64,000 nt of DNA from Lysinibacillus pinottii (GTDB lineage Bacteria; Bacillota; Bacilli; Bacillales_A; Planococcaceae). The translations under genes and the position numbers were made by a program. Each line of letters starts with the position of its first letter. Within the stretch, counting starts at the first letter, position 1. Location of the stretch: contig NZ_JANTOO010000009.1 of NCBI RefSeq assembly GCF_024753545.1, positions 240,390 to 304,389 on the forward strand, in the 5' to 3' direction. The notes under the pieces are model-generated. The model saw only the letters and a list, made by a program, of their open reading frames with translations. It was not told the origin of the DNA and ran no database searches. Positions 33,750-41,666 of this stretch are shown piece after piece.

Positions 33750-35246
33750 ATGACTATTCAACAATTTACTGACTATGTTAAGAAGATGCAGCATTATGAG
33801 GAAGCACTCAATGTGATTTATTGGGATATGCGAACGGGAGCACCTAAAAAAGGATTAGCACAACGTTCAGAGGTAATAGGTACATTATCAGCCTCCTTAT
33901 TTGATATGCAAACGAGTGAAGAATTAGGTGAGCTTCTATTAGCATTAGAGGCAAAAAAATCAGATCTTGATTATGTGACACTTCGTTTAGTAGAAGAAGT
34001 AAGAAAGAATTACGATCAAAATAAAAAAATTCCTGCTGAAGAGTATAAAGAATTTGTTATTCTACAATCGAAGGCGGAAACGGCTTGGGAAGAAGCAAAG
34101 GAAAGCAATAATTTTGAACTATTCCTACCATATTTAGAGGAAATCATTCAATGGCAAAAAAAATTCATTCAATATTGGGGCATTAAAAATGGATCTCCAT
34201 ATAATACATTGCTCGATTTATATGAACCTGACATGACGACAGATGTACTAGACCAAGTATTTGGTGATTTACGAGAATCTATTGTAACGCTTGTACAAAA
34301 AATTGCTGATTCATCGAATAAACCAGATACAAGCATGTTATTTAAGCATTTTCCACGTGAAGCTCAGCGTGAACTATCACTAGAGATGCTAGCTCAACTT
34401 GGTTACGACTTTGATGCTGGCCGTTTGGATGAAAGTGTGCATCCATTTATGATTGGTTTAAATTACGGAGATGCTCGTATTACAACAAAATATGATGAAA
34501 ATGATTTCCGTTCAGCTATTTTTGGTACCATTCATGAATGCGGTCATGCCATGTATGAGCAAAACATTGATGCAAAGCTTGCAGGCTTGCCGCTAGCTAC
34601 TGGTACATCGATGGGTATTCATGAATCACAATCATTATTTTATGAAAACTTTGTCGGCAGAAATGAAAAGTTCTGGGAGCATAACTATGAGCGACTTCAA
34701 CACTTCTCACCAGCTCAATTTGGCGATGTTGCATTAGGCGATTTTTTACGTGCCATTAATATGGTAGAACCATCCTTCATTCGTATTGAAGCAGATGAAC
34801 TAACGTATCCACTACATATCATGATTCGCTATGAAATTGAACGTGACTTATTCAACGGGGATTTACAAGCGAAGGATCTTCCGCAAGTATGGAATGATAA
34901 GTATGAGGAATATTTAGGCATTCGTCCTGAAACAGATGCAATGGGAGTATTACAAGACATGCACTGGTCAGGTGGTATGTTTGGTTACTTCCCGTCCTAT
35001 GCATTAGGAATGATTTATGCAGCGCAATGGAAGCATGCGATGGACAAGGATATCCCTCATTTTGATGAATTACTAGAAAAGGGAGAGCTACTGCCAATTC
35101 GAGAGTGGCTAACTGAGAAAGTTCATCAATATGGAGCATTGAAAAAACCATTTGAATTGCTAAAAGAAGCAACAGGGGAAGGCTTAAATGCCAAGTATCT
35201 TGCAGATTATTTACAAGAAAAATATACGAAACTGTATCAATTATAA
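33750..35246 (+). CDS. M32-family metallocarboxypeptidase (carboxypeptidase Taq-like)
   Basis: A cytosolic zinc carboxypeptidase of 498 residues that removes C-terminal residues broadly. The HExxH motif is H262-E-C-G-H266 in GTIHECGHAMYEQ, with the downstream glutamate helix HESQSLFYENFVGR. N-terminal YWDMRTGAPKKG and C-terminal FGYFPSYALGMIYAAQW are family signatures. The ribosome site is AAGGAGG. It ends at a terminator shared with the opposing oxidase operon. Confidence 0.95.
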   Translation: MTIQQFTDYVKKMQHYEEALNVIYWDMRTGAPKKGLAQRSEVIGTLSASLFDMQTSEELGELLLALEAKKSDLDYVTLRLVEEVRKNYDQNKKIPAEEYKEFVILQSKAETAWEEAKESNNFELFLPYLEEIIQWQKKFIQYWGIKNGSPYNTLLDLYEPDMTTDVLDQVFGDLRESIVTLVQKIADSSNKPDTSMLFKHFPREAQRELSLEMLAQLGYDFDAGRLDESVHPFMIGLNYGDARITTKYDENDFRSAIFGTIHECGHAMYEQNIDAKLAGLPLATGTSMGIHESQSLFYENFVGRNEKFWEHNYERLQHFSPAQFGDVALGDFLRAINMVEPSFIRIEADELTYPLHIMIRYEIERDLFNGDLQAKDLPQVWNDKYEEYLGIRPETDAMGVLQDMHWSGGMFGYFPSYALGMIYAAQWKHAMDKDIPHFDELLEKGELLPIREWLTEKVHQYGALKKPFELLKEATGEGLNAKYLADYLQEKYTKLYQL

Positions 35247-35250
35247 CGTG

Positions 35251-35290
35251 AAAAAAGAGATTTCTCGGAAATGAGAAATCTCTTTTTTTA
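35251..35290. terminator. Bidirectional terminator between convergent genes
   Basis: AAAAAAGAGATTTCTC and GAGAAATCTCTTTTTTT pair over the whole arm with a 6-base loop. A/T runs on both sides serve both the carboxypeptidase gene and the minus-strand oxidase operon. Confidence 0.9.
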
Positions 35291-35293
35291 TGT

Positions 35294-36955
35294 TTACCAC
35301 AATTGATAGCCTTTGGAGCCAGCCGGTGAATTCGAAATAATATCGAAAATTGGCACGGTGTAAGCGAATAAGATTAAGGCTACTAAAATGACAAGCCATA
35401 CTTTAAAGTTTTCTAAAATAGCGGGTGTTGGACCACTAAGCTCATGTACATCCCCAATAGGGAACTCCTCTTCACCCTTAGGAGCAAACCAAGCTAATTT
35501 CACGACGATATAAATAATGATTAGGATGGCGATAAAGAGAATCGTTCCGCCCACAGCTTGTGCAATTTGATAAGGAATCCAATCATATGCCTGTGAAGCA
35601 CCACCATATTCTGAGTAATCTGAACGACGAGGTGCACCGATAAGACCAGCAATATGCATAGCAGAAGACATAATAGTCATACCGACTGCCCATAAGATAC
35701 CAGCGAAATTACTAAGATTATTTAAAGCCTTTGTTAAAGTCCGTCCTGTTAAATGTGGTATTAACCAGAAGGCCGCACCAAAGTATGTTAAAACAACAGC
35801 AGTTGCAATCGTTAAATGGAAATGCCCAGTCACCCAAATAGTGTTATGGATTAATTGGTTCATTTGATAGGAGGCATTGACAATACCGCCAGCACCACCA
35901 GGAATGAATGCCACCATACCGATAAATGGAACGAAGAAACGAGAATCCTTCCAAGGTAATTTTTTGAACCATCCGAACAGTCCTTTTCCACCTAATTCTC
36001 GACCACGTAATTCGAACATGGCAAACATCGAGAAGGCTGTCATTAGAGAAGGAACGATTACAGCAAATGTTAAAACAACTTGAATGAACTTCCATGTACC
36101 ATCAATACCAGGCTCTGTTAACTGATGGTGAATTCCAACAGGAATAGAGAACAGTAAGAATAGCATAAACGAAAGTCTTGCTAAAGAATCGGAGAAAATT
36201 TTTCCACCAATTACTTTTGGAATAATTACATACCAAACCATATAAGCAGGTAATAGCCAGAAGTATACAAGTGCATGACCGAAATACCAGAAAAGGGTAC
36301 GGGATAATGCAACATCGACACGTTCAATTAAACCTAATGACCATGGTAATAGTTGAATTAATACTGATGCTGCTACACCAAGTGTTGCAACGAACCACAT
36401 TAAATTATTGACAACTACCATAAACGATAATAATGGGCTACGTTCACCGCTACCTTTATTTTCTTTACGCCATTGAGCATAGCGTAAAATTTGACCTGCG
36501 CCGCCAACCCAAGAACCGACTACGACTAATGTAAGGCCTAGATAGAAAATCCAGTGTGCCTTTAGTGGTGCATAGAACGTATAAAGAACAGTTGCTTTAT
36601 TTAATAAAACCATCGTTGCCGCAGCAGCTGTACCGATTGTCATTAACCAAAAGCCGACCCAGCCAAGTCTACGTTGACCATTCGTAAATGTACCTGATGT
36701 ACGACTTACACTAGCAATTTGGAAACCGTAAATAAAGAAAGTAGTTAAAATAAGACCGAGTAATACTCCGTGTACGGTTAATACTTGATAATAGCCAATG
36801 CCCGCTGGTAATGTAAATTGACCAGAACGTACAAATACTTGTAATAAACCTGCAAGACCACCTAATAACAATGCGATAAATGCTACATATATATGCGCCA
36901 TAGCTAGCTTTGCATCGCGACGATCTACTTTTGTCATTGAATTAGTGTGACTCAT
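35294..36955 (-). CDS. b(o/a)3-type cytochrome c oxidase subunit I
   Basis: A haem-copper oxidase subunit of 553 residues with about 13 membrane helices. WYFGHALVYFWLLPAY contains the CuB histidine and the cross-linking tyrosine helix of B-type oxidases, and PVGIHHQLTEPG the CuB His-His pair. WVTGHFHLTIATAVVL holds the haem-ligand histidines. It belongs to the ba3 (B-family, high O2 affinity) type. It overlaps the subunit II gene by 14 bases, downstream of a 40-residue subunit. Confidence 0.94.
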   Translation of the reverse strand: MSHTNSMTKVDRRDAKLAMAHIYVAFIALLLGGLAGLLQVFVRSGQFTLPAGIGYYQVLTVHGVLLGLILTTFFIYGFQIASVSRTSGTFTNGQRRLGWVGFWLMTIGTAAAATMVLLNKATVLYTFYAPLKAHWIFYLGLTLVVVGSWVGGAGQILRYAQWRKENKGSGERSPLLSFMVVVNNLMWFVATLGVAASVLIQLLPWSLGLIERVDVALSRTLFWYFGHALVYFWLLPAYMVWYVIIPKVIGGKIFSDSLARLSFMLFLLFSIPVGIHHQLTEPGIDGTWKFIQVVLTFAVIVPSLMTAFSMFAMFELRGRELGGKGLFGWFKKLPWKDSRFFVPFIGMVAFIPGGAGGIVNASYQMNQLIHNTIWVTGHFHLTIATAVVLTYFGAAFWLIPHLTGRTLTKALNNLSNFAGILWAVGMTIMSSAMHIAGLIGAPRRSDYSEYGGASQAYDWIPYQIAQAVGGTILFIAILIIIYIVVKLAWFAPKGEEEFPIGDVHELSGPTPAILENFKVWLVILVALILFAYTVPIFDIISNSPAGSKGYQLW

Positions 36956-37433
36956 TTGAATCCACCACCTTTAGCATAGAGTGCATCATCGTATGTCCTG
37001 TACCACAATATTCATTACAAACGATTAAAAACTCGCCTACTTTGTTGACTTCTGTTACATATTCTGAAATATAACCAGGCTCAAGCATCATGTTAATATT
37101 CGTACCTGCAACCTCAAAACCGTGCATGACATCCTCGCTTGTCGCGATGAATTTGACCTTTGCACCCAGTGGAACCTCAATTTGTGGAGGATTATAATTG
37201 AATGCAGAAGCGATGACAACCACCTCGTAATCCCAATCTTTGCCCTCTACCTTATGGACTCCTGGATTATCGAAAGGTGCTGTCTCTTTCACTTTCTCGT
37301 AATCTAGTGTTTTTTTACCATTATTCGGGTGGGAGCCTTGATGAAATGCTCCGATACCGAGAATAATGAGGAATGCGACTAAAGTAGTAACTCCGAACAC
37401 AAGCCAATACTTCTCATACTTATGTATGTGCAT
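36942..37433 (-). CDS. ba3-type cytochrome c oxidase subunit II
   Basis: A 163-residue CuA subunit with one N-terminal membrane helix (about 10-28). The binuclear CuA ligands lie in CNEYCGTGHTMMHSM (Cys-x3-Cys-x3-His...Met), with the upstream His in EDVMHGFEV. The short single-helix form is typical of ba3 oxidases. It lies 24 bases after the small IIa subunit gene and overlaps subunit I. Confidence 0.94.
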   Translation of the reverse strand: MHIHKYEKYWLVFGVTTLVAFLIILGIGAFHQGSHPNNGKKTLDYEKVKETAPFDNPGVHKVEGKDWDYEVVVIASAFNYNPPQIEVPLGAKVKFIATSEDVMHGFEVAGTNINMMLEPGYISEYVTEVNKVGEFLIVCNEYCGTGHTMMHSMLKVVDSNESH

Positions 37434-37457
37434 ATGTTTCTATCCCTTCTTCGTAGA

Positions 37458-37580
37458 TTAAAACCTTCCAATGAACAAATCAAAGCAGTACACCCAAAGT
37501 AAAATAATGATGATACCTACTCCAAAAACTGCATAGAGTGAACCTTTTAAATTCTCATCTGACTTCTTTTTGTTTGCCAT
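37458..37580 (-). CDS. Small ba3 oxidase subunit IIa-like peptide, 40 residues
   Basis: The peptide starts MANKKKSDENLKGSLYAVFG and has one hydrophobic helix (about 15-30: VGIIIILLWVYCFDLF). A strong AGGAGGAGC ribosome site precedes the ATG. The basic N-terminus, single helix and position upstream of subunit II match the subunit IIa of ba3 oxidases, which replaces the missing second helix of subunit II. It is too short for routine gene calling but well supported by context. Confidence 0.85.
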   Translation of the reverse strand: MANKKKSDENLKGSLYAVFGVGIIIILLWVYCFDLFIGRF

Positions 37581-37617
37581 TTTTGCTCCTCCTACGCTTT
37601 TTATAGTTGGTGTTTCT

Positions 37618-37667
37618 TACAGACATCATATATAAATCCGATGCAATTTGATGTGAAAAAAATCACA
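37618..37667 (-). promoter_or_regulatory. Fnr/Crp-type site and promoter of the ba3 oxidase operon
   Basis: TGTGA-N6-TCACA, a perfect Crp/Fnr-family palindrome, lies at 37652-37667. On the minus strand TATGAT (37630-37625) is a good -10, implying a start near 37618. The palindrome centre (37659.5) is then at -41.5, the class II activator position used by Bacillus Fnr. A high-affinity oxidase under such control fits a low-oxygen response. Confidence 0.7.
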
Positions 37668-37716
37668 CTTCTATAGAAAATATGTGAAGAAAGTGTGAAG
37701 AATTCAAGGGAGAAAA

Positions 37717-37754
37717 AAACAAGCCATCTCAAAAGTCATCGAGATAGCTTGTTT
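37717..37754 (-). terminator. Terminator of the CheX-like gene
   Basis: On the minus strand, AAACAAGCTATCTC pairs with GAGATGGCTTGTTT with one mismatch and is followed by T's. It lies 150 bases after the CheX-like gene; 37755-37903 holds nothing recognisable. Confidence 0.75.
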
Positions 37755-37903
37755 CATTATTATATTTAGCTTTTTTTTAATAAAAAAAATAGATTTTAAA
37801 GAAGTCCTACCAATTTTTCTAGGAGCAAGGCAAAATTAAAACATATATGGTATTTACTCTTGCATATAATGTCTTATTGGACATAGACTTTAAACCTAGC
37901 TTT

Positions 37904-38368
37904 CTATTCTGCTTCTTCTTCAATGGTTAATAGAACTGTTAGAGCTCCGACGCTCGGGATGGAAACTGGGAGAGCGAAGGCCTTTTCAAAGCCATATAAT
38001 TTTGTATTGCCCACCATCACAGTTGGCGGAGTGATATCAATTTCTAAGTTTTCTTGCCCAACAGCCGTACATAAATTTCCTGCAATCATGTTACCAAATT
38101 CCCCTGTAAAGGATTCTAGCATTTCTCCTTCAAGCGGCATACCGAACATGGTACTACCGATTCCGCTGAATACTTCGGGAGTGGAGTCAATGATAACGCG
38201 ACCCTTTAAATCTCCTATTAAGCCAATCAATACACCCATTTGCTGTTGTTGAAAGGGTTCAGAAATAATACTAGGCGACTTTACTTCAATATCCATAGGA
38301 AGAATTGATTTTAAAGCGTGAATAGTCCCGTTTAAAATAGTTTGAAAGTACTTCGAATTACTCATCAT
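37904..38368 (-). CDS. CheX-like chemotaxis protein
   Basis: A CheC/CheX-family protein of 154 residues with no membrane segment. The ExxN motif characteristic of CheX phosphatases is visible in ESFTGEFGNMIAGNL, with the preceding GLIGDLKGRVIIDST strand region. CheX dephosphorylates CheY-P or related receivers. Here it stands alone, away from the main chemotaxis genes, though a chemoreceptor lies about 22 kb downstream. The ribosome site is AAGGAT. Confidence 0.85.
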   Translation of the reverse strand: MMSNSKYFQTILNGTIHALKSILPMDIEVKSPSIISEPFQQQQMGVLIGLIGDLKGRVIIDSTPEVFSGIGSTMFGMPLEGEMLESFTGEFGNMIAGNLCTAVGQENLEIDITPPTVMVGNTKLYGFEKAFALPVSIPSVGALTVLLTIEEEAE

Positions 38369-38549
38369 TACCGCATCCTTTTTCCGACTTTTCTACATCT
38401 TACCATGTAAAAAGGGTAAGATGAAAGTATGTCTTGACGAATTAACAGGAAATTTATAATATATTAGTGAGAATGATTTTCAAATTCAATGTATGGGTCT
38501 GAAAAACAATAGAAAAACACTTAATTTATATGAAAAGGAGCGGTCAGCA

Positions 38550-38639
38550 ATGACATTCGTATTGATTGGAACAGCTGTAGCGATCTATATTGGAGTAGGA
38601 AAATACGTCATGAAACAGGCGACTGCACATTTGAAATAA
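38550..38639 (+). CDS. Predicted 29-residue membrane peptide
   Basis: Begins MTFVLIGTAVAIYIGVGKYV and ends in a short basic, helical tail (MKQATAHLK). One hydrophobic helix covers most of the peptide. AAAAGGAG lies 11 bases before the ATG and a strong terminator follows directly, so it forms its own small transcription unit. I do not recognise a family. Confidence 0.55.
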   Translation: MTFVLIGTAVAIYIGVGKYVMKQATAHLK

Positions 38640-38660
38640 GAAACTATACGAAAAAAAAGA

Positions 38661-38697
38661 AAAGCATGGTCCGAGCACTCGGATCCATGCTTTTTTT
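38661..38697 (+). terminator. Terminator after the small membrane peptide
   Basis: AAAGCATGGTCCGA pairs with TCGGATCCATGCTTT (one mismatch) and is followed by seven T. Confidence 0.9.
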
Positions 38698-38805
38698 GTA
38701 TTTCTCGAAAGATAGGAAGATTTCTTGGGGAATTACAAATAAAAATTAATTGTTTTTTTCGGAATAATTACAGTAAATAGAATTTTTATTTTTTTCTGAA
38801 AACTA

Positions 38806-38835
38806 TTGAAATATCCTATTAATCTCTGATAAGAT
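38806..38835 (+). promoter_or_regulatory. Promoter of the peptide-transport / pyroglutamate operon
   Basis: TTGAAA (38806-38811) and TAAGAT (38830-38835), spacer 18. A quasi-palindrome GTTTC-N7-GGAAC at 38854-38870, between promoter and ribosome site, is a candidate operator for the IclR protein encoded in the operon. Confidence 0.45.
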
Positions 38836-38881
38836 TTTAAAAAATGGAATCGCGTTTCATAATATGGAACGGAGGGGGAAA

Positions 38882-39895
38882 ATGGGATTGAATATTTTAG
38901 AAGTAAAGGATTTGAAAATAGGTATTCAGCACAATAAAAAGGATATTTCCATTGTGAATGGGGTGTCATTTCAACTTGAAAAAGGAAAAACATTGGGGAT
39001 TGTAGGAGAATCTGGTTGTGGAAAGAGTATGACGTCATTATCTCTTATGGGGCTGTTGCCATCTGGGGTTGAATGGCAAAGCGGCGAGATTTACATAGAT
39101 CAAAAACAAATTCATAAAAAATTAAAGAAGGAATGGCGAAAGATTCGTGGGAAAAAAGTTTCAATGATATTTCAGGAGCCAATGAGCTCCCTTAATCCAG
39201 TGTATAAGGTAGGCTCCCAAATCATTGAAATGATTCATAGCCATGAAAATATTTCAAAAAAAGAGGCGCATGAGCGAGCGGTTGATATGCTTCGCCTTGT
39301 TGGTATTCCTCGACCCGATAAAGTGGTTAATGAATATCCACACCAATTATCTGGCGGGATGAGACAACGGGTGATGATTGCCATGGCATTGGCTTGTGGA
39401 CCAGAAATATTAATCGCAGACGAGCCTACTACGGCATTAGATGTAACTATTCAGGCACAAATTCTAGAGTTAATGAAAGATATACAAGAAAAACTGGACA
39501 TGTCCATTATTTTAATTACTCATGATCTTGGCGTTGTGGCTGAAATCTGCGAGAAAGTGATTGTGATGTATGCGGGTGAAATAGTTGAAGAAGCGAATGT
39601 GTTGGAATTATTTGATCATCCACTCCATCCCTATACGAAAGGGTTACTAAACTCATTGCCGGATATGGAGACAGAACAAGAATATCTTCCGTCTATTGAG
39701 GGGGTGGTACCATCACCATCCGATATGCCAGCAGGCTGTAGATTTTTCGATCGATGTGAATTTGCAACTGAAAAATGTAAAAGTAAACCAGAACTATTTA
39801 CTACGTCCATTGGTAGCACGGTTAGATGCTGGTTATATGAAAAGGATGATGTGGGAGGAGGGAATGTCAATGAGCAGTCCATTGTTAGAAGTTAA
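38882..39895 (+). CDS. Peptide ABC transporter ATPase, DppD/OppD type
   Basis: A 337-residue ABC ATPase with Walker A GESGCGKS, signature LSGGMRQR, and Walker B LIADEPTTALD. The C-terminal extension (GCRFFDRCEFATEKCKSKP) is the oligopeptide-transporter Cys-rich segment. ATG 38882 lies 4 bases after GGAGGGG; the upstream ATG at 38864 has none. It overlaps the second ATPase gene by 26 bases. Confidence 0.95.
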   Translation: MGLNILEVKDLKIGIQHNKKDISIVNGVSFQLEKGKTLGIVGESGCGKSMTSLSLMGLLPSGVEWQSGEIYIDQKQIHKKLKKEWRKIRGKKVSMIFQEPMSSLNPVYKVGSQIIEMIHSHENISKKEAHERAVDMLRLVGIPRPDKVVNEYPHQLSGGMRQRVMIAMALACGPEILIADEPTTALDVTIQAQILELMKDIQEKLDMSIILITHDLGVVAEICEKVIVMYAGEIVEEANVLELFDHPLHPYTKGLLNSLPDMETEQEYLPSIEGVVPSPSDMPAGCRFFDRCEFATEKCKSKPELFTTSIGSTVRCWLYEKDDVGGGNVNEQSIVRS

Positions 39896-40847
39896 ACACT
39901 TAAAAAAATATTTTCCAGTGAAAGGATCACGTTCGGGAAATTTAAAAGCAGTAGATGATGTTTCATTTTTTGTAAACGAGGGTGAAGTTTTAGGAATTGT
40001 AGGGGAATCTGGTTGTGGAAAATCCACAATGGGTAAAACACTTATTCAACTGCTAACACCTACTGAGGGCGAAATTTTGCTGAACGGAGAAAATATAGCC
40101 ACACTTAGCGCCAAAGAGGTCCGTCAAAAACGTCGTGATATGCAAATCATTTTTCAGGACCCTTTTTCGTCCCTTAATCCGCGTATGAAGGTTTTTAAAA
40201 TCATTGAAGAACCTTTAGTGAATTTTGGAATCGGTACTAAGGAAGAACGGAAACAACGTGTTTATGAGGTCGCTAAACAGGTGGGGCTTACAGAAAAGCA
40301 GCTCGATCGTTTTCCACATGAATTTTCAGGCGGCCAAAGACAGCGCATTGGAATTGCAAGAGCATTAGTATCCAATCCGAAATTGATTGTGGCAGATGAA
40401 CCTGTATCTGCACTCGATGTATCCATTCAGTCTCAAGTGCTTAATATTATGAAAGATTTAAAATGGGACATGAACCTTACCTATATTTTTATATCCCATG
40501 ATTTAAGTGTCGTGCATCATTTCTGTGATCGTATAGGGGTGATGTACTTAGGGAAGCTAGTGGAATTGGCTGACAAACATGAGTTGTTTAACAATCCGAA
40601 ACACCCTTACACGAAAGCATTGCTATCTGCATTACCTAAGTCTCATCCTTCAAAGGTTAAAGAACGAGTTGTCCTTAGCGGAGATGTGCCAAATCCAGCA
40701 AATCCCCCTTCAGGATGTACCTTCCATACACGGTGTCCAAGCTGTATGGAGATTTGTAAAGTGACACCTCCGAAATTAAAAAAAATTAGTGATCAACATG
40801 AAGTTTCTTGTTTACTTTATGAAGAACAAATGGAGCGATTAACATGA
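39870..40847 (+). CDS. Peptide ABC transporter ATPase, DppF/OppF type
   Basis: A 325-residue partner ATPase: Walker A GESGCGKST, FSGGQRQRIGIARAL signature, LIVADEPVSALDVS Walker B, and the C-terminal Cys segment GCTFHTRCPSC. The start at ATG 39870 follows GGGAGGAGGG by about 7 bases; the longer frame from 39696 is an artefact running through the previous gene. Its stop overlaps the IclR start (ATGA). Confidence 0.95.
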   Translation: MSSPLLEVKHLKKYFPVKGSRSGNLKAVDDVSFFVNEGEVLGIVGESGCGKSTMGKTLIQLLTPTEGEILLNGENIATLSAKEVRQKRRDMQIIFQDPFSSLNPRMKVFKIIEEPLVNFGIGTKEERKQRVYEVAKQVGLTEKQLDRFPHEFSGGQRQRIGIARALVSNPKLIVADEPVSALDVSIQSQVLNIMKDLKWDMNLTYIFISHDLSVVHHFCDRIGVMYLGKLVELADKHELFNNPKHPYTKALLSALPKSHPSKVKERVVLSGDVPNPANPPSGCTFHTRCPSCMEICKVTPPKLKKISDQHEVSCLLYEEQMERLT

Positions 40848-41635
40848 GCAAAACATTGGAAAAAGGAATTAATATTTTAACGCTATTTACAGAAGAAAAA
40901 CCTTCTTGGCGGTTAGATGAACTAGCTATAGAAACTGATATTCCTAAACCGACCTTACATAGATTTCTAAAAACATTTACGGATTTAGGCGTATTAAAAC
41001 GACCATATGTACAAAGTGGAGGACAGGTGGTTTTAAGTGATCATTATTTACTAGGGAATAAACTAATTGAATTAGGGGCAATAGCTGCTAATTCCATAGA
41101 GATTCGTTCGTTAGCCATTCCGTATATGAAAATGTTACAACAGAAATTTGATTTGGCTGTTCAATTAGTAGTATTGGATGAAACGGATGGCCTTTATATA
41201 GAAAAAATAGAAAGTCTAAAACCGGTTCTATTATATACAAGAGTTGGAAGAAGAGCACCACTATACGCAGGTGCCTGCTCACGTATTCTTTTATCTTTTC
41301 AATGTGAAGAGAAAATTAACGAGGTCCTCCAGAAGCCTCGAAAAAAATATGCGAGTGGAACCCCTCATACGGATAAAGAGATTGATGAATTAATTGAATT
41401 TGGTAAGAAAAATGGCTATGCCTACAGCGTATCAGAATTGGAAGAAGGAACTGTATCAATAGCGGTGCCGATTTTTAATAGTGATCGAAAAGTAGAGTAC
41501 TCCATTAGTATTGCTGGTATAGAATCACTACTACCACAGGAAAAAATAAATACGTTTTTAGAGGGACTGTGGGAAACTGCTGCGTTAATTTCGGCTGAAC
41601 TAGGTTATTCGATGCCATATCCTTATGGCGTATAA
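40844..41635 (+). CDS. IclR-family transcriptional regulator
   Basis: A 263-residue regulator with an N-terminal winged helix (about 1-65: LDELAIETDIPKPTLHRFL) and the C-terminal IclR effector domain (about 75-255), including GRRAPLYAGACSRILL and GYAYSVSELEEGTVSIAVPI. It sits inside the operon between the ATPases and the binding protein, overlapping the ATPase stop. It probably controls this peptide/pyroglutamate operon, with a peptide or pyroglutamate as possible effector. Confidence 0.93.
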   Translation: MSKTLEKGINILTLFTEEKPSWRLDELAIETDIPKPTLHRFLKTFTDLGVLKRPYVQSGGQVVLSDHYLLGNKLIELGAIAANSIEIRSLAIPYMKMLQQKFDLAVQLVVLDETDGLYIEKIESLKPVLLYTRVGRRAPLYAGACSRILLSFQCEEKINEVLQKPRKKYASGTPHTDKEIDELIEFGKKNGYAYSVSELEEGTVSIAVPIFNSDRKVEYSISIAGIESLLPQEKINTFLEGLWETAALISAELGYSMPYPYGV

Positions 41636-41666
41636 ATAGCACAAATATAAAAGGGGATGAACAATA

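Noticed and set aside
39696..39869. N-terminal extension of the second peptide-transporter ATPase
   Set aside because: It runs through the end of the first ATPase gene, and the ribosome site and family N-terminus point to 39870.
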